DNA from: Botryococcus braunii | Taxonomy: Eukaryota; Chlorophyta; Trebouxiophyceae | Reading direction: 5' to 3' | Assembly: GCA_002005505.1 (NCBI GenBank) | Contig: KV908656.1 | Location: 1-64,000, forward strand | Length of the DNA: 64,000 bases | Shown: piece after piece, positions 10,564-21,260 of the stretch | How positions within the stretch are numbered: the stretch's first letter is position 1 | Layout: the number at the start of each line of letters is the position of its first letter | The notes under the pieces: generated by a model | What the model saw: only the letters and a program-made list of their open reading frames with translations | What the model was told of the DNA's origin: nothing | The model's database searches: none | Program-made: the position numbers and the translations under genes

Positions 10564-11442
10564 TCAAGCATTTCTGCTTGCGGCGTCACCTGCAGTGATG
10601 GCACGACGGCAGCGTCACTTCGTAGCCTGTGGGAAAAACCGTCCACGCTACAACGTTTCCAGGAACAGCACACAGCACTCTCCAACAGTAGAGGTTGGTC
10701 AAGGATACCAACATGCTTCGGACAAGTCTTACAAATGATCTTAACTGCTCTCACTCTTGCTAAAGACCACGTAACACTACGCCTTGCCTGATAGCAGAGT
10801 TCAGCACCAAAGAGGCCTTGCGATGTCTACTTTACGTCACTAGAATACAATAATAGTTCATCAGTAACTCAGCAAGGTCTCTTTGTGATGTTTGTACAGT
10901 GAAACTATCTTACCGCCACAACGGTGGACGTCAACATAAGTCTCAATGAGGTCAAACATTCAGTGCGCTCTCGTCATGCACTCTCATCAATGCACACAGC
11001 AGTAATATCTAACTGGTCTGAATGTTTGAGCACAATCATATCTGGAACGGCTTTGAGAATCCTAAACACACCTGCAGTGATGGCACGACGGCAGCGTCAC
11101 TTCGTAGCCTGTGGGAAAAACCGTCCACGCTACAACGTTTCCAGGAACAGCACACAGCACTCTCCAACAGTAGAGGTTGGTCAAGGATACCAACATGCTT
11201 CGGACAAGTACCGAGCCGTTCCTGGGCTGCCCAGGGATGGCTCGGACTGCAGGGATCCTAAAGTACTACCATACGTAATGTCTATTGAGAACGCATATCG
11301 TACAAGTCACGTGTTATGTCATTGAGGTACGAGTATGATCTATACCGTTCATAAAGGGCTATAACGGCTATAGTTTACACTGCTGTTGATGGCATGTGAC
11401 AGGGGATGTCACTAAGTACAGTATTGACCAATTCATTCAACA
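10564..11442 (-). repeat. LTR-A, 3' LTR
   Basis: On the minus strand it begins TGTTGAATGAATTGG and ends AAATGCTTGA. It carries an internal direct repeat of about 138 bp (about 10590-10728 and 11071-11209). Just upstream of its start is the polypurine tract AAGGGGAAG (11443-11451). Confidence 0.95.
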
Positions 11443-11451
11443 CTTCCCCTT
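11443..11451 (-). promoter_or_regulatory. Polypurine tract of copia A
   Basis: AAGGGGAAG on the minus strand directly abuts the 3' LTR. It primes plus-strand DNA synthesis. Confidence 0.85.
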
Positions 11452-11467
11452 GACAGCACCCTGTCAC

Positions 11468-14116
11468 CTATGTCATCTTCACAAGTCCAAACCCTCGCCT
11501 GTGCATCTGGAAGGCAGGGCGAGCGAGAGGCTTTGTCAGCATGTCTGCCTTGTTCCTTGCAGACTCCACATAGCAGAGTGTAACCTGCCCCTTTGCAATA
11601 GCTTCACGTGCAAAGTGGAAGCACACTGCAATGTGCTTAGTATACTTGCTATACAGTGGGTTTTTCAGGTTAGCAATGCACCCCTGATTGTCACAGTATA
11701 GCTTCACTGACCAAGGAGGAGTTCCGATTTCCTCCATGAACCCACGCAGCCAGTTAAGCTCCTTAATAGCCAGACTGGTTGCCATGAATTCTGCCTCCAC
11801 AGTGGAGGTAGCAACTGAGTGTTGCTTCTTACTACCCCAGACCACAGCACTGCCAAACACTGATAGCACATATCCCGAGGTAGAATGCCTGCTGTCAATA
11901 TCGCCAGCATAATCTGCATCAACATGACCTTCTAACACAGGCCCTTTCCCTCCCAGCACTAAGACACACTCTCGAGTAGACTGAAGATACCTCAATACCC
12001 TCAAGCCCTCATTCATGTGGGCAGTGGTGGGAGCGTTCCGGTAACGGGACAGAACACCCACAGCCTGAGCTATATCAGGTCGAGTTGTATTAGCAATATA
12101 CAACAGAGACCCAACAAGCTCACAATATCTATGCCCGGGAGGCAGTGGAGTCCCAGACCCAAAGCTGGTCTCACCCACTGTAACCTGCGGCATCCCAGAC
12201 ATCACAAAGTCTTTACTCATGGGAGTATCGACTGTACGTGACTCAGCACTCACCCCAAACTTCTCACACAGTGCATCAATCTTAGGCACGCAGCTCAGTG
12301 ATAAGCACCGATTCTCTCTATCTCTCAGGATCTGGCAGCCCAAGAAGTCCTTGACTTCACCAAGGTCATGAATCTTGAAGCTTGCCAACAGCTCCTTTTT
12401 CACCCATTCTATCTCTTCCGCACCCATTGCCACAATCAAAAGATCATCAACATACACAAGCATGTATGACAGCTCCCCATCCTCGTGTCTCTTTATGTAA
12501 ACTCCCGCATCGCTCTTACACACTTCATATCCCATACTCAGCAGCTTCTCATTCAGGGTCTTGTGCCAAGCCCTGGGAGCCTGCTTCAGGCCATAAAGGG
12601 CCTTACGCAGTCTGCACACAATGTTGGGGTTGCCATTATCAAATCCAGGAGGCTGTGTCACATACACCTCCTCCTCTAATTCACCATTCAAAAAGGCGGT
12701 CTTTATATCCACCTGGTGAATTTCCATGTTCTTTGCTGCAGCAGTTGCTAGCAAAGTCCTCCTGGACCCATAGCTACTGGTAGGTGCAAAGACCTCATCT
12801 ACATCAACTCCAGGAATCTGTCTACAGCCCTGGGCTACAAGCCGAGCCTTAAATCTCAACACGTTCCCATGTGCATCAGTCTTCACAGAGAAGATCCAAT
12901 GCACAGGGATCACCTTGTGTCCCCTGGGTCTCTCAACGTACTCCATCACCTCGTGCGCATCAAGAGAATCTTGCTCCTCTTGCATTGCCTGGCGCCAGAA
13001 TTCCCACTGAGGGGATCTTTGCGCCTCCCTGAGGTTTCCAGGGATTGGCACCTTGGACCACCTCACCCCAGGTATCTTACCCTTTACAGGATTCAGATTG
13101 TGATCATGCACAACATGGCTATCCTCTCTAGGCTCACACGCACGTGCTTCCACTACTCTTTCGCTCGAGGTTACTGCGTTACACACCTCTCTGACTCTCT
13201 CCCACTCTGGAGGTGTCTGCAGCTTTCTCTCCTTGGAGGATTCACATGCTGCTCCACTCAATCTGGGTCTTACATCACTCGTCATGTCCCAAACGCACTC
13301 ATCACTCAAAGGCGCAGCATAATCTGGCACTGTGCGACACCCTGCAGTGGTGTCTCTCTCATCCACGCTTGTACTCTCACAACACACCTGTGACTCCCCA
13401 GTGTGTCCCTCACAAGCACGCAGAGCCTGGCCATCTGAAGACTCCCTTTGTCCATCAAGTGTCTGATTGGAAATCTCCAAACTGACCTCTCTTGCCTCAC
13501 TCTCAGCGCTTACATGATCAGACATGCCCTCCAGCCTGGCCAAGTCCTGTCCATTAGGCTGAGCTTCCGTTGCTTCCCCTGGGCAAATGGCCTCTGACAT
13601 TCTCCTATTCTCTCCATCACTCACATCTCCATCATGTTCCACAGTGACCTCAGCTGCAGTCTCACGTGCTGCTACTCTCTGATCATACCGTTGCTGCCGG
13701 GTCAGCCCGTCTTGCCCTCGGACACCCATGGCCCCAACTTCCATTCGAACACATTCTTGCACATTATTCAAACGTTGCATGTGTGACTTGGTCTCCTCGC
13801 CTCCTCGCGCCAGGTTCTCCATGTGTCCGAGTACGGACCAGCTGTGGCCGGACTGCGTATGGCTCAGCTCCGAGGAAGTGGGCTCCCCGTCCACGTTGAC
13901 ACTTGTAGTCTCAGAATTCTCACAGGGGTTGATTGCACATGGGGTAGTTGCACAGGGGGTGGTTGCACAAGGGGGAGTCAGGTCCGGACTGCTGCACGTT
14001 GACCTCTCGGTTGCAGAGAGGCTCAGGATCATCTGAGTCCCAAAAAGACAACTGACCCAAGGACTGCTGGCCCTCCTGTTGTACAAAAGGCAAGGCAAAG
14101 GGCTGCTGGACTGCAT
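11468..14116 (-). CDS. pol: Copia reverse transcriptase and RNase H
   Basis: This is the second half of the copia A polyprotein. The RT begins around the WRQAMQEE and KARLVAQG blocks, passes [19 protein letters not shown] and [11 protein letters not shown], and has the catalytic LVYVDDLLI. RNase H follows with YVDADYAGDIDSRHSTSGY-type, TSTVEAEFMA, CDNQGCIANLKN and ADMLTKPLA motifs, ending at TAG 11468-11470. All catalytic motifs look intact. Its frame is +1 relative to the upstream Gag-integrase frame, with 197 bp of overlap. The first 190 or so residues are a low-complexity linker. The ATG at 14116 is formal; expression is more likely by frameshift from the upstream frame. Confidence 0.9.
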   Translation of the reverse strand: MQSSSPLPCLLYNRRASSPWVSCLFGTQMILSLSATERSTCSSPDLTPPCATTPCATTPCAINPCENSETTSVNVDGEPTSSELSHTQSGHSWSVLGHMENLARGGEETKSHMQRLNNVQECVRMEVGAMGVRGQDGLTRQQRYDQRVAARETAAEVTVEHDGDVSDGENRRMSEAICPGEATEAQPNGQDLARLEGMSDHVSAESEAREVSLEISNQTLDGQRESSDGQALRACEGHTGESQVCCESTSVDERDTTAGCRTVPDYAAPLSDECVWDMTSDVRPRLSGAACESSKERKLQTPPEWERVREVCNAVTSSERVVEARACEPREDSHVVHDHNLNPVKGKIPGVRWSKVPIPGNLREAQRSPQWEFWRQAMQEEQDSLDAHEVMEYVERPRGHKVIPVHWIFSVKTDAHGNVLRFKARLVAQGCRQIPGVDVDEVFAPTSSYGSRRTLLATAAAKNMEIHQVDIKTAFLNGELEEEVYVTQPPGFDNGNPNIVCRLRKALYGLKQAPRAWHKTLNEKLLSMGYEVCKSDAGVYIKRHEDGELSYMLVYVDDLLIVAMGAEEIEWVKKELLASFKIHDLGEVKDFLGCQILRDRENRCLSLSCVPKIDALCEKFGVSAESRTVDTPMSKDFVMSGMPQVTVGETSFGSGTPLPPGHRYCELVGSLLYIANTTRPDIAQAVGVLSRYRNAPTTAHMNEGLRVLRYLQSTRECVLVLGGKGPVLEGHVDADYAGDIDSRHSTSGYVLSVFGSAVVWGSKKQHSVATSTVEAEFMATSLAIKELNWLRGFMEEIGTPPWSVKLYCDNQGCIANLKNPLYSKYTKHIAVCFHFAREAIAKGQVTLCYVESARNKADMLTKPLARPAFQMHRRGFGLVKMT

Positions 14117-16613
14117 TTGGACTCACAGGAGACATGGTGCTAAGCCCCACTCTGTCTGCGCCCCTTAAGTGCTCCAGAAAGGTAACATCTCTGCTTTCTT
14201 TCCAAATCCCGTTTCCCATATAAATTCTATATGCCTTTGACACACTGGAATACCCTGTGAAGAGACCAGGGGAGGTCTTAGACTCAAACACTCCCCTTTG
14301 GTGATCAGGTATGTGCACATGTGCTAGACAGCCAAAAGTCCTGAGCAGGGATACATCGGGCTTTACCCCATGGAAGGCTTCATAAGGCGTCTTGTCACGT
14401 CCAGTCACAGGTCCCATATTGTACAGGATGCAGGCTGTCTCCACTGCTTCCTTCCAGAGTGACTGTTTGGCAGCTGCATGCAACATGAGTGTTCTGGCCT
14501 TCTCCTTGATTGTTCGGTTCATCCGTTCAGCAACGCCATTTTGCTGAGGCGTGTATGCTGCAGAGGTCTCAAATTTAATTCCCTCCTGCGTACAGAAACC
14601 CTTCAATGTACTGTTGAGGAATTCTGTCCCCCTGTCAGTACGAATGCACTTAACAGAGCGGTTCAACTGCCTCTGCCAAAAAATCAGGAGGTCTCTGACT
14701 GCACTGCTGATTGCATCCTTGGTTTTTACTGCCAGGGCTATGACGTAGTGCGTAGCCTCATCCACAATCGTGACAAAGAAGCGCTCCCCAGTAATAGCTG
14801 TAGGGGAGATGGGGCCAACTGTGTCCAAATGAATTCTCTCAAGGGGCTCAGTGGCTGCTCTGGAACTGGTTCCAAAAGGGGGACGACTATGCTTTCCTTG
14901 AATGCACGCTTCACACGAAGAGTGACAGTTTGCGCAAGGGGAGAGAGATACAGGGATGCCCAGGACCAAATCTTCAGACTGCAGTCGCCTCATATTAACC
15001 TCCCCTGGGTGCCCCAGTCTACTGTGCCACAGTGCTCTCAATCTGCAATCATGAGCGACTGGTGCTCTGGCTGTGTTAACAAACACAGAGACAGGGTTTC
15101 TGACTGGACTGACCTTCTGCAAGAAATACAGGCCATTTCTCTGTGCAACTGAACAAGACCAGTTTTGAGCGCCACGCATACCAGTGTAACTTCCCACACT
15201 GTCTGTCACAAAACTAGCCCCATCACGTATAGCAGCTGTCACTGAAATCAGATTAGCTGTAGCTGAAGGAACACAATGCACATTGTGAAGCCACAGGGGT
15301 TGCTGTTCTGCACTGCTCAAGCACAGGGAACCAGTTGCAATTATCTGTCCCGTGGCATCTGACGTAGCCATATGCAAAGGAATGGGATTTCTGTGCAGGG
15401 TGGGGGAATGTAGCAGGGACAGATCATTGACTAGGTGGATGGTGGCTCCACTGTCCACCAGAAAACTTCTCGCTTCTGGCATGACGCGTGTTGGTGTTAA
15501 GACATTCAGAGAAATCATGGCAGACATACCAGAGGGTGGTGGATATCCCCCGGGGAAAAAGTTGTTGCCGTTCCCGCTGCCCTCCGGAGGTCGAGCCACT
15601 GCAGCCGACGCTTGATTTTGGAATTGCGGAAGCAGATTGGCCATTGCAGCCATGACTTGCTGCAGGTTCTGTTGCATCTTCTCGTCCGCCTCCTTCTTGA
15701 GGCAGTTCCTCTCAAAATGGCCTAGCTTGTTGCAGTAGCGGCAGCGCCTGTTGTCACGCCGGTCCCGTCCCTCCACCTTGGTCGATGAAGCTTGGCCCCC
15801 CTGGCCTCCAGCTTGGGTCTCCTGTGGGCTTGCAGTCCCTGGTGTGGTGGAGTAGGCTGGTGTGATGGCTGCCCTGGCCACAGGGGTGACTCTGGGGACC
15901 TGGTCGTTGAAGCCCAGTCCCTTGGCTGTGGTGGAGATGATCTCCCACAGTCCCTCCAGATCCTTCCCAGCAGATGAGGAGAACATCCCAGTCTCCTTCG
16001 CTTCCTCTGGCAGGCCCTTGATGATTGCCAGCTTGGCTTCTCTCTCCATGATGGAGTGCCCATTTCGCTTGAGTGCATGGAAGAGTGCCACCTTCCTGTT
16101 GTAGTAGTCCTCCAACGTTTCTGTCTCTCCCATGCTGGTGTGTAGGAGCTCCAGCCAGCGTGCTGTTACCTCCTGGTCTGCCCCTCCAGTAAAACGCTCT
16201 CGAACCCACTGGTAGGCATTGGCTGCCACTTGCATTGCAGCCAGCTTGGCACCCCACGCCTTGGGGACGCTCTCAATCAGCATTAGGAGCGCTGCTGCAT
16301 TCTCCTCTGTGTCTGGCATTGGAGCTTCAATGGCTGCCTTGCACCTTTTGAGGCCACAGGCTGCCACATATGCCAGATCCCAGAGTGGAAATTCCACTCC
16401 CTCTCTGTCCAGAGTCACTGGACATTTGACATTCGTGGTGACGACGCCACCGGTTTTCGTCATTGCGATGCACATCTCTCCACTCTGCGCAGTGGAGTTT
16501 GCTGGCTGGCTGGGTGATGCACTGATGGAGGAGCCAGACCCAGCTGATCCAGACTCCGTTGCAGTGCGCTTACTTCTCGTTTTCATGATCACTTGTCTGC
16601 TTCTAGTTTTCAT
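13920..16613 (-). CDS. gag-pol: Copia Gag, protease and integrase
   Basis: The frame starts at ATG 16613, with a second start just inside. A Gag region (about residues 60-240) is followed by a zinc knuckle CRYCNKLGHFERNC (C-x2-C-x4-H-x4-C, near residue 293) and protease motif FLVDSGATIHLV (near 389). Next come the HHCC zinc site of integrase (H532, H537, C569, C572 counted from the upstream frame opening) and the core with D599, D662 and E698, a standard DD35E. The frame ends in short C-rich 15-base repeats (about 13925-13975), where reading must move to the RT frame. All catalytic residues are present. It acts in virus-like particles and then in integration. Confidence 0.9.
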   Translation of the reverse strand: MKTRSRQVIMKTRSKRTATESGSAGSGSSISASPSQPANSTAQSGEMCIAMTKTGGVVTTNVKCPVTLDREGVEFPLWDLAYVAACGLKRCKAAIEAPMPDTEENAAALLMLIESVPKAWGAKLAAMQVAANAYQWVRERFTGGADQEVTARWLELLHTSMGETETLEDYYNRKVALFHALKRNGHSIMEREAKLAIIKGLPEEAKETGMFSSSAGKDLEGLWEIISTTAKGLGFNDQVPRVTPVARAAITPAYSTTPGTASPQETQAGGQGGQASSTKVEGRDRRDNRRCRYCNKLGHFERNCLKKEADEKMQQNLQQVMAAMANLLPQFQNQASAAVARPPEGSGNGNNFFPGGYPPPSGMSAMISLNVLTPTRVMPEARSFLVDSGATIHLVNDLSLLHSPTLHRNPIPLHMATSDATGQIIATGSLCLSSAEQQPLWLHNVHCVPSATANLISVTAAIRDGASFVTDSVGSYTGMRGAQNWSCSVAQRNGLYFLQKVSPVRNPVSVFVNTARAPVAHDCRLRALWHSRLGHPGEVNMRRLQSEDLVLGIPVSLSPCANCHSSCEACIQGKHSRPPFGTSSRAATEPLERIHLDTVGPISPTAITGERFFVTIVDEATHYVIALAVKTKDAISSAVRDLLIFWQRQLNRSVKCIRTDRGTEFLNSTLKGFCTQEGIKFETSAAYTPQQNGVAERMNRTIKEKARTLMLHAAAKQSLWKEAVETACILYNMGPVTGRDKTPYEAFHGVKPDVSLLRTFGCLAHVHIPDHQRGVFESKTSPGLFTGYSSVSKAYRIYMGNGIWKESRDVTFLEHLRGADRVGLSTMSPVSPNAVQQPFALPFVQQEGQQSLGQLSFWDSDDPEPLCNREVNVQQSGPDSPLCNHPLCNYPMCNQPL

Positions 16614-16619
16614 GATCAA

Positions 16620-16900
16620 GCCAGTTCTTCACTCCAAGCCTTAAATGACTTCCCCTGGAAGCACTTCTTCCTAGCTCTGACACTGAGTTGATCAGTCCCA
16701 GAAGTACTTCTGCTTTCCCAGCCCAGTTGCTACTGTACAACAATTCCTTCCAGCACTACAGAAGGAATAATTTTACGTGACTAGCTCGATATGTTTGAAC
16801 GGCCAGACCTCACTCGTCAGTGAAGCTCGCAGTCTCGAAGCGGGGTCCGAAACCCCTTTTCTCCCTGGAAATCTGTCGTGCGTCACTGCAAGCTCAGCTT
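16620..16900 (-). other. 5' untranslated leader of copia A
   Basis: This lies between the primer-binding site and the Gag start and has no coding motif. It probably holds dimerisation and packaging signals, but nothing specific is recognisable. Confidence 0.5.
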
Positions 16901-16921
16901 GGAAAGCGTGGGCCCATAACC
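16901..16921 (-). promoter_or_regulatory. Primer-binding site matching initiator tRNA-Met anticodon arm
   Basis: The minus strand GGTTATGGGCCCACGC directly follows the 5' LTR. Its complement, GCGTGGGCCCATAACC, matches the anticodon stem and loop of eukaryotic initiator tRNA-Met (CAU in GGGCCCATAACCC) and not the usual CCA end. Drosophila copia and yeast Ty5 prime this way from a cleaved half-tRNA. Confidence 0.8.
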
Positions 16922-17800
16922 TCAAGCATTTCTGCTTGCGGCGTCACCTGCAGTGATGGCACGACGGCAGCGTCACTTCGTAGCCTGTGGGAAAAACCGT
17001 CCACGCTACAACGTTTCCAGGAACAGCACACAGCACTCTCCAACAGTAGAGGTTGGTCAAGGATACCAACATGCTTCGGACAAGTCTTACAAATGATCTT
17101 AACTGCTCTCACTCTTGCTAAAGACCACGTAACACTACGCCTTGCCTGATAGCAGAGTTCAGCACCAAAGAGGCCTTGCGATGTCTACTTTACGTCACTA
17201 GAATACAATAATAGTTCATCAGTAACTCAGCAAGGTCTCTTTGTGATGTTTGTACAGTGAAACTATCTTACCGCCACAACGGTGGACGTCAACATAAGTC
17301 TCAATGAGGTCAAACATTCAGTGCGCTCTCGTCATGCACTCTCATCAATGCACACAGCAGTAATATCTAACTGGTCTGAATGTTTGAGCACAATCATATC
17401 TGGAACGGCTTTGAGAATCCTAAACACACCTGCAGTGATGGCACGACGGCAGCGTCACTTCGTAGCCTGTGGGAAAAACCGTCCACGCTACAACGTTTCC
17501 AGGAACAGCACACAGCACTCTCCAACAGTAGAGGTTGGTCAAGGATACCAACATGCTTCGGACAAGTACCGAGCCGTTCCTGGGCTGCCCAGGGATGGCT
17601 CGGACTGCAGGGATCCTAAAGTACTACCATACGTAATGTCTATTGAGAACGCATATCGTACAAGTCACGTGTTATGTCATTGAGGTACGAGTATGATCTA
17701 TACCGTTCATAAAGGGCTATAACGGCTATAGTTTACACTGCTGTTGATGGCATGTGACAGGGGATGTCACTAAGTACAGTATTGACCAATTCATTCAACA
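16922..17800 (-). repeat. LTR-A, 5' LTR
   Basis: Same length and, as far as read, same sequence as 10564-11442. Its end CTTGA is directly joined to the primer-binding site. Confidence 0.95.
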
Positions 17801-18468
17801 GCAACCCTCTTTACAATTTGAACAAAAGAAAAAGAACTGTTGGCTGCTTCTCAAAAGGCCCTAGGGTGGATGCAAATGGAGTGTCCTGGTTCCTCATTGT
17901 ACACCAAAATGCAGAGCACAGCACTTCTTCTTTCTTGTTTGCATCGGCACGCACGTGAGAAGGTCGTCCTGGGCTTGTGCAGGTCAAGAATAATCCCGGG
18001 AAGGCTGCAAAGGGCATGAGTCAAGCTGAGTTTTGTGACAAGATGAAGGAGATGGTGACGGAGATCGGTATACGCCTCCATGACAAGCTTCCAAAAGAGA
18101 AGGCAAGACATATGGAGGAAAGCCTCCTCTTCTCCTACGACAATGCAGCCTTCCATGAATGCCCAGAACGCCTTCTTGAGGTTGCAGGCATTCACCCCTC
18201 CCAAAGGGCCCCCCTTCCACCGTGGGCACCGGATTTCAACCAACCGATTGAACATGCACACGGCCGGTTCAAAAAGAGGATGTTTGCTAAGGTGGATGAG
18301 GGGTGGTGGCCCTCCAACATGGATGAGTGCTGGGCCACATGCAAAGAGGTCTGGGAAGAAGTCAATTTGGGGGAAGTTGTGGGCAAGAATGTAGACAGAT
18401 TGCTGGATCTGTACCATCACGTGGCTAAAGAGAGCAAGGGCAATTGGGCCCCAAAGGCTTTGTCATGA
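17801..18468 (+). pseudogene. Tc1/mariner-like DDE transposase, C-terminal half (left arm)
   Basis: The main open stretch, from about 17977 to the stop at 18466-18468, holds the second and third catalytic motifs of a Tc1/mariner/IS630 transposase: LLFSYDNAAFHE (the DNxxxH aspartate) and WAPDFNQPIEH (the PDxNPIE type). There are 36 residues between D and E, so it reads as DD36E, with a glutamine before PIE. The region ends NWAPKALS. The same protein with a frameshift is encoded at 30486-31034 on the minus strand. The N-terminus and first aspartate are elsewhere or lost, so this copy is dead. Confidence 0.75.
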
Positions 18469-19845
18469 CGTGCGCGACCGAAGATGAGCAAATTTTAACG
18501 TTTACCTAACAAAGGCCTTAGCTCACATCCCTGTGGACCACCACCTTCTAAAAAGTCATGCACGGTGAGGTACAATAACAATCAAATCACTCGCACGTGC
18601 GGGACAGGGTACCGGCTAGCGTACGCTTCCTTCCTTGGCATGCTTGGCCTTGAACATTATTGTAACCCTGCAAAACCAATTGTACTTATATCAAAGATGG
18701 TGCAGCTCGTCCATCCATAGACCATTTACGGGGAATGGGTCATGAGATCGACTCCAAGGATGAGAATCTTTTGGTAGTAGCACGTGGGCTCCACATGCCA
18801 ACGTCCACCCTCTATAGAGGTATCAGATCCCATTGTTTGGGCAAAAACAGTTGATAAAAGGATTTTAAAGTTATTATAGCTTTTTTACAAACCCATAATC
18901 TCTGTAAAAAATGATCGTGCCCGCCGATGGGGTCGCGCATGTGGCCAATCCTGAACCATTCGCAAGACACGGAGCGGTATAATAAAGAATTCGAACTGAA
19001 TGTAATGATAAACTGCGAATATAGTAATGTTTAGTGCTTTGTGTGCTTTTTATAGAGTGCCGCTCGTCATATCCGGCGGTTTCCGCTAAAAAATCGACTG
19101 TCGTAGGCAAGTAAGGCATACTAGAGGTCGATTTTTTAGCGGAAACCGCCGGATATGACGAGCGGCACTCTATAAAAAGCACACAAAGCACTAAACATTA
19201 CTATATTCGCAGTTTATCATTACATTCAGTTCGAATTCTTTATTATACCGCTCCGTGTCTTGCGAATGGTTCAGGATTGGCCACATGCGCGACCCCATCG
19301 GCGGGCACGATCATTTTTTACAGAGATTATGGGTTTGTAAAAAAGCTATAATAACTTTAAAATCCTTTTATCAACTGTTTTTGCCCAAACAATGGGATCT
19401 GATACCTCTATAGAGGGTGGACGTTGGCATGTGTAGCCCACGTGCTACTACCAAAAGATTCTCATCCTTGGAGTCGATCTCATGACCCATTCCCCGTAAA
19501 TGGTCTATGGATGGACGAGCTGCACCATCTTTGATATAAGTACAATTGGTTTTGCAGGGTTACAATAATGTTCAAGGCCAAGCATGCCAAGGAAGGAAGC
19601 GTACGCTAGCCGGTACCCCGTCCCGCACGTGCGAGTGATTTGATTGTTATTGTACCTCACCGTGCATGAATTTTTAGAAGGTGGTGGTCCACAGGGATGT
19701 GAGCAAAGGCCTTTGTTAGGTAAACGTTAAAATTTGCTCATCTTCGGTGGCGCACGTCATGACAAAGCCTTTGGGGCCCAATTGCCCTTGCTCTCTTTAG
19801 CCACGTGATGCATCTGTACCATATGGTACAGATCCAGCAATCTGT
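18395..19845. repeat. Uninterrupted core of the giant palindrome
   Basis: Arms 18395-19098 and 19127-19845 face each other across a 28-base spacer (19099-19126). Arms differ at only a handful of positions, plus a 12-base CATCTGTACCAT extra in the right arm near 19810-19822. They contain the last codons and 3' flank of the Tc1-like transposase in opposite orientations. Transcription through it would give a hairpin of about 700 bp. Confidence 0.95.
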
Positions 19846-19846
19846 T

Positions 19847-19971
19847 TGTCATAGCCTTAGTTATGACATATAATGTATTGGTAATCCACGTGACTGCATG
19901 GTACGGCAATCACGTGGGGCAGCAGTCTCGCGGGCATAGATTAGCTCGCCTGCCACAAAAGTTCCCTTCAG
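19847..19971 (+). repeat. 125-bp 5' terminal repeat
   Basis: Repeated nearly exactly at 29493-29617. It starts TGTCATAGCCTTAG and contains the short inverse TGTCATA...TATGACA and a CACGTG pair. After it the two copies diverge, although both keep a TTGAT...CTGGGA.CGAC segment that may be a primer-binding site. Confidence 0.8.
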
Positions 19972-21260
19972 ATTGATAGCCTGGGAACGACTTGATATTA
20001 AGTTTTCCGACAAACCGTGGACATCAAGATTGTGATGCTATGCGCTAAAGCAGTCTTAGTTACTGTGTATAGGGGCCGTGTGGACAATCTTCTACGTACA
20101 ATGTCCTTTGCTTGAGGCTAGGTAGTGTGAGAGGTACTTCGGTCTATCCACCACCGACAGTCGGTGGCGCACACCAGTCTTTATATATTCAAGAGGTTTT
20201 AGGAAGTGAGAGTCACAGTACCTCACGTTTGTTGTGTATACCTAGTGGTGACAGAGATCCCGGTAGGGGACGCCCACCGAGGGGAGCATCACACATTTAC
20301 AGCAGGTGTATGCAGGGGATCCTACGCCCCAAAAGTCATTGTAATTACTTACATTCCCAATTGTAAGGCTCACATCTCAATTCTCTACTTTCTCTGCCGA
20401 GACTGCCTGGTTTCGGACTACGATCGCAGATCGGTGAGTGGCGCGCTACATCCCGACACTATCCTGAGCTCAAAGTAAGTTGATGGATGAAGCTGTGTAA
20501 TATACCCACGAGCGATTAAGTGTGTCTTGTGAGTTTTCATTTTGAATTCATACCTGGTGGGACTCCCTCTCGGAGTTTCCAAGGTCCGTCGCTTGTGCCT
20601 GATAAGCACTTTGATTGAGATACTGTGTTTGCCTAGAAGTGTTTATTGGCGCAAGGCCTGTGATTTCTGAGGTTTCATCTGCTCTGCGTCTGTTTAGAGT
20701 CCAGTCCGTCCTTCTTGCGAGAGTAAGCTTTTGTGCGGATCAGAATCCGGCACTTATCTGTTTCGATTGTTAAGTGACCTACCATACCGGGAGATGCGAG
20801 GTTAAAGTTTTGATTAGAAGTAAATATCAGTGATTCAATTGGCATATTTGCCTCTGTGTCGTGCTTTTGGGCATAGCCGCCCGCGCTTGGACCTCTCTCC
20901 CAGGATTGGTGGTGTACGCTGACATTTGTATTTGAGTTTGAAGGCTCAACGTTTTGGCTGAAACCAGGAGGATAGTTGACTGGATTGCGAGCAGGTGGAA
21001 TCTCGAAGAACGGCACGACGCCGGTAAGCATAAGGCGGCAGTGATCATTAGAGTGTCAGGCAAAGGTTGTAAACAGGAACATTTTAAAAATTTTGAGTGG
21101 TCAAGAAACTTACACCCCATACGCATGATAATCGTCTGACGGTGGAGCACATTTTAGACAACCGAGAAACACAGCTTCTGTCCACACTTGCTAGAGTGAT
21201 AGGACCTGTGCAGGGATAGTGTAACTCGTGTTGCTTGAGATTTGTGTCAGTGTTTGAAGC
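19972..21260 (+). other. Long 5' leader of the gypsy-type element
   Basis: About 1.3 kb with no gene. TGGGAACGACTTGAT near 19984 may be the primer-binding site; I cannot assign the tRNA. Confidence 0.5.

Larger units (their letters stand above)
10564..17800 (-). mobile_element. Complete Ty1/copia retrotransposon (family A), TSD GCAAC
   Basis: The element is 7237 bp, with LTRs 10564-11442 and 16922-17800, both exactly 879 bp and apparently identical, flanked by GCAAC at 10559-10563 and 17801-17805. The uninterrupted target survives at about 31065-31080. It has a polypurine tract, a primer-binding site and all copia domains in the order Gag, protease, integrase, RT, RNase H. Matching LTRs imply a recent insertion. 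The only visible defect is a frame change between integrase and RT. Confidence 0.95.
1763..19098 (+). repeat. Left arm of giant inverted repeat (Tc1/mariner-like copy)
   Basis: Reading outward from the centre, this arm matches the reverse complement of 19127-33281. The matching blocks are 1763-2451, 3518-3910, 10238-10563 and 17801-19098. Between them lie a hAT element, a decayed copia and an intact copia. The arm also lacks 817 bp present in the other arm at 31395-32211, the transposase segment with the first catalytic aspartate. Where compared, the arms differ only at scattered bases. The transposase points towards the centre in both arms. Confidence 0.85.

Noticed and set aside
10425..10754. 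Cys-rich ORF resembling a zinc-binding extension of the endonuclease, also at 16894-17112
   Set aside because: It lies in LTR-A, present at both ends of the copia, and only abuts the endonuclease fragment because of the insertion.
15515..16257. Minus-strand ORFs inside copia A gag in other frames
   Set aside because: Shadows of the Gag frame without their own motifs.
18874..19191. 105-codon ORF across the palindrome centre
   Set aside because: Reads through both arms and the spacer; no motif.
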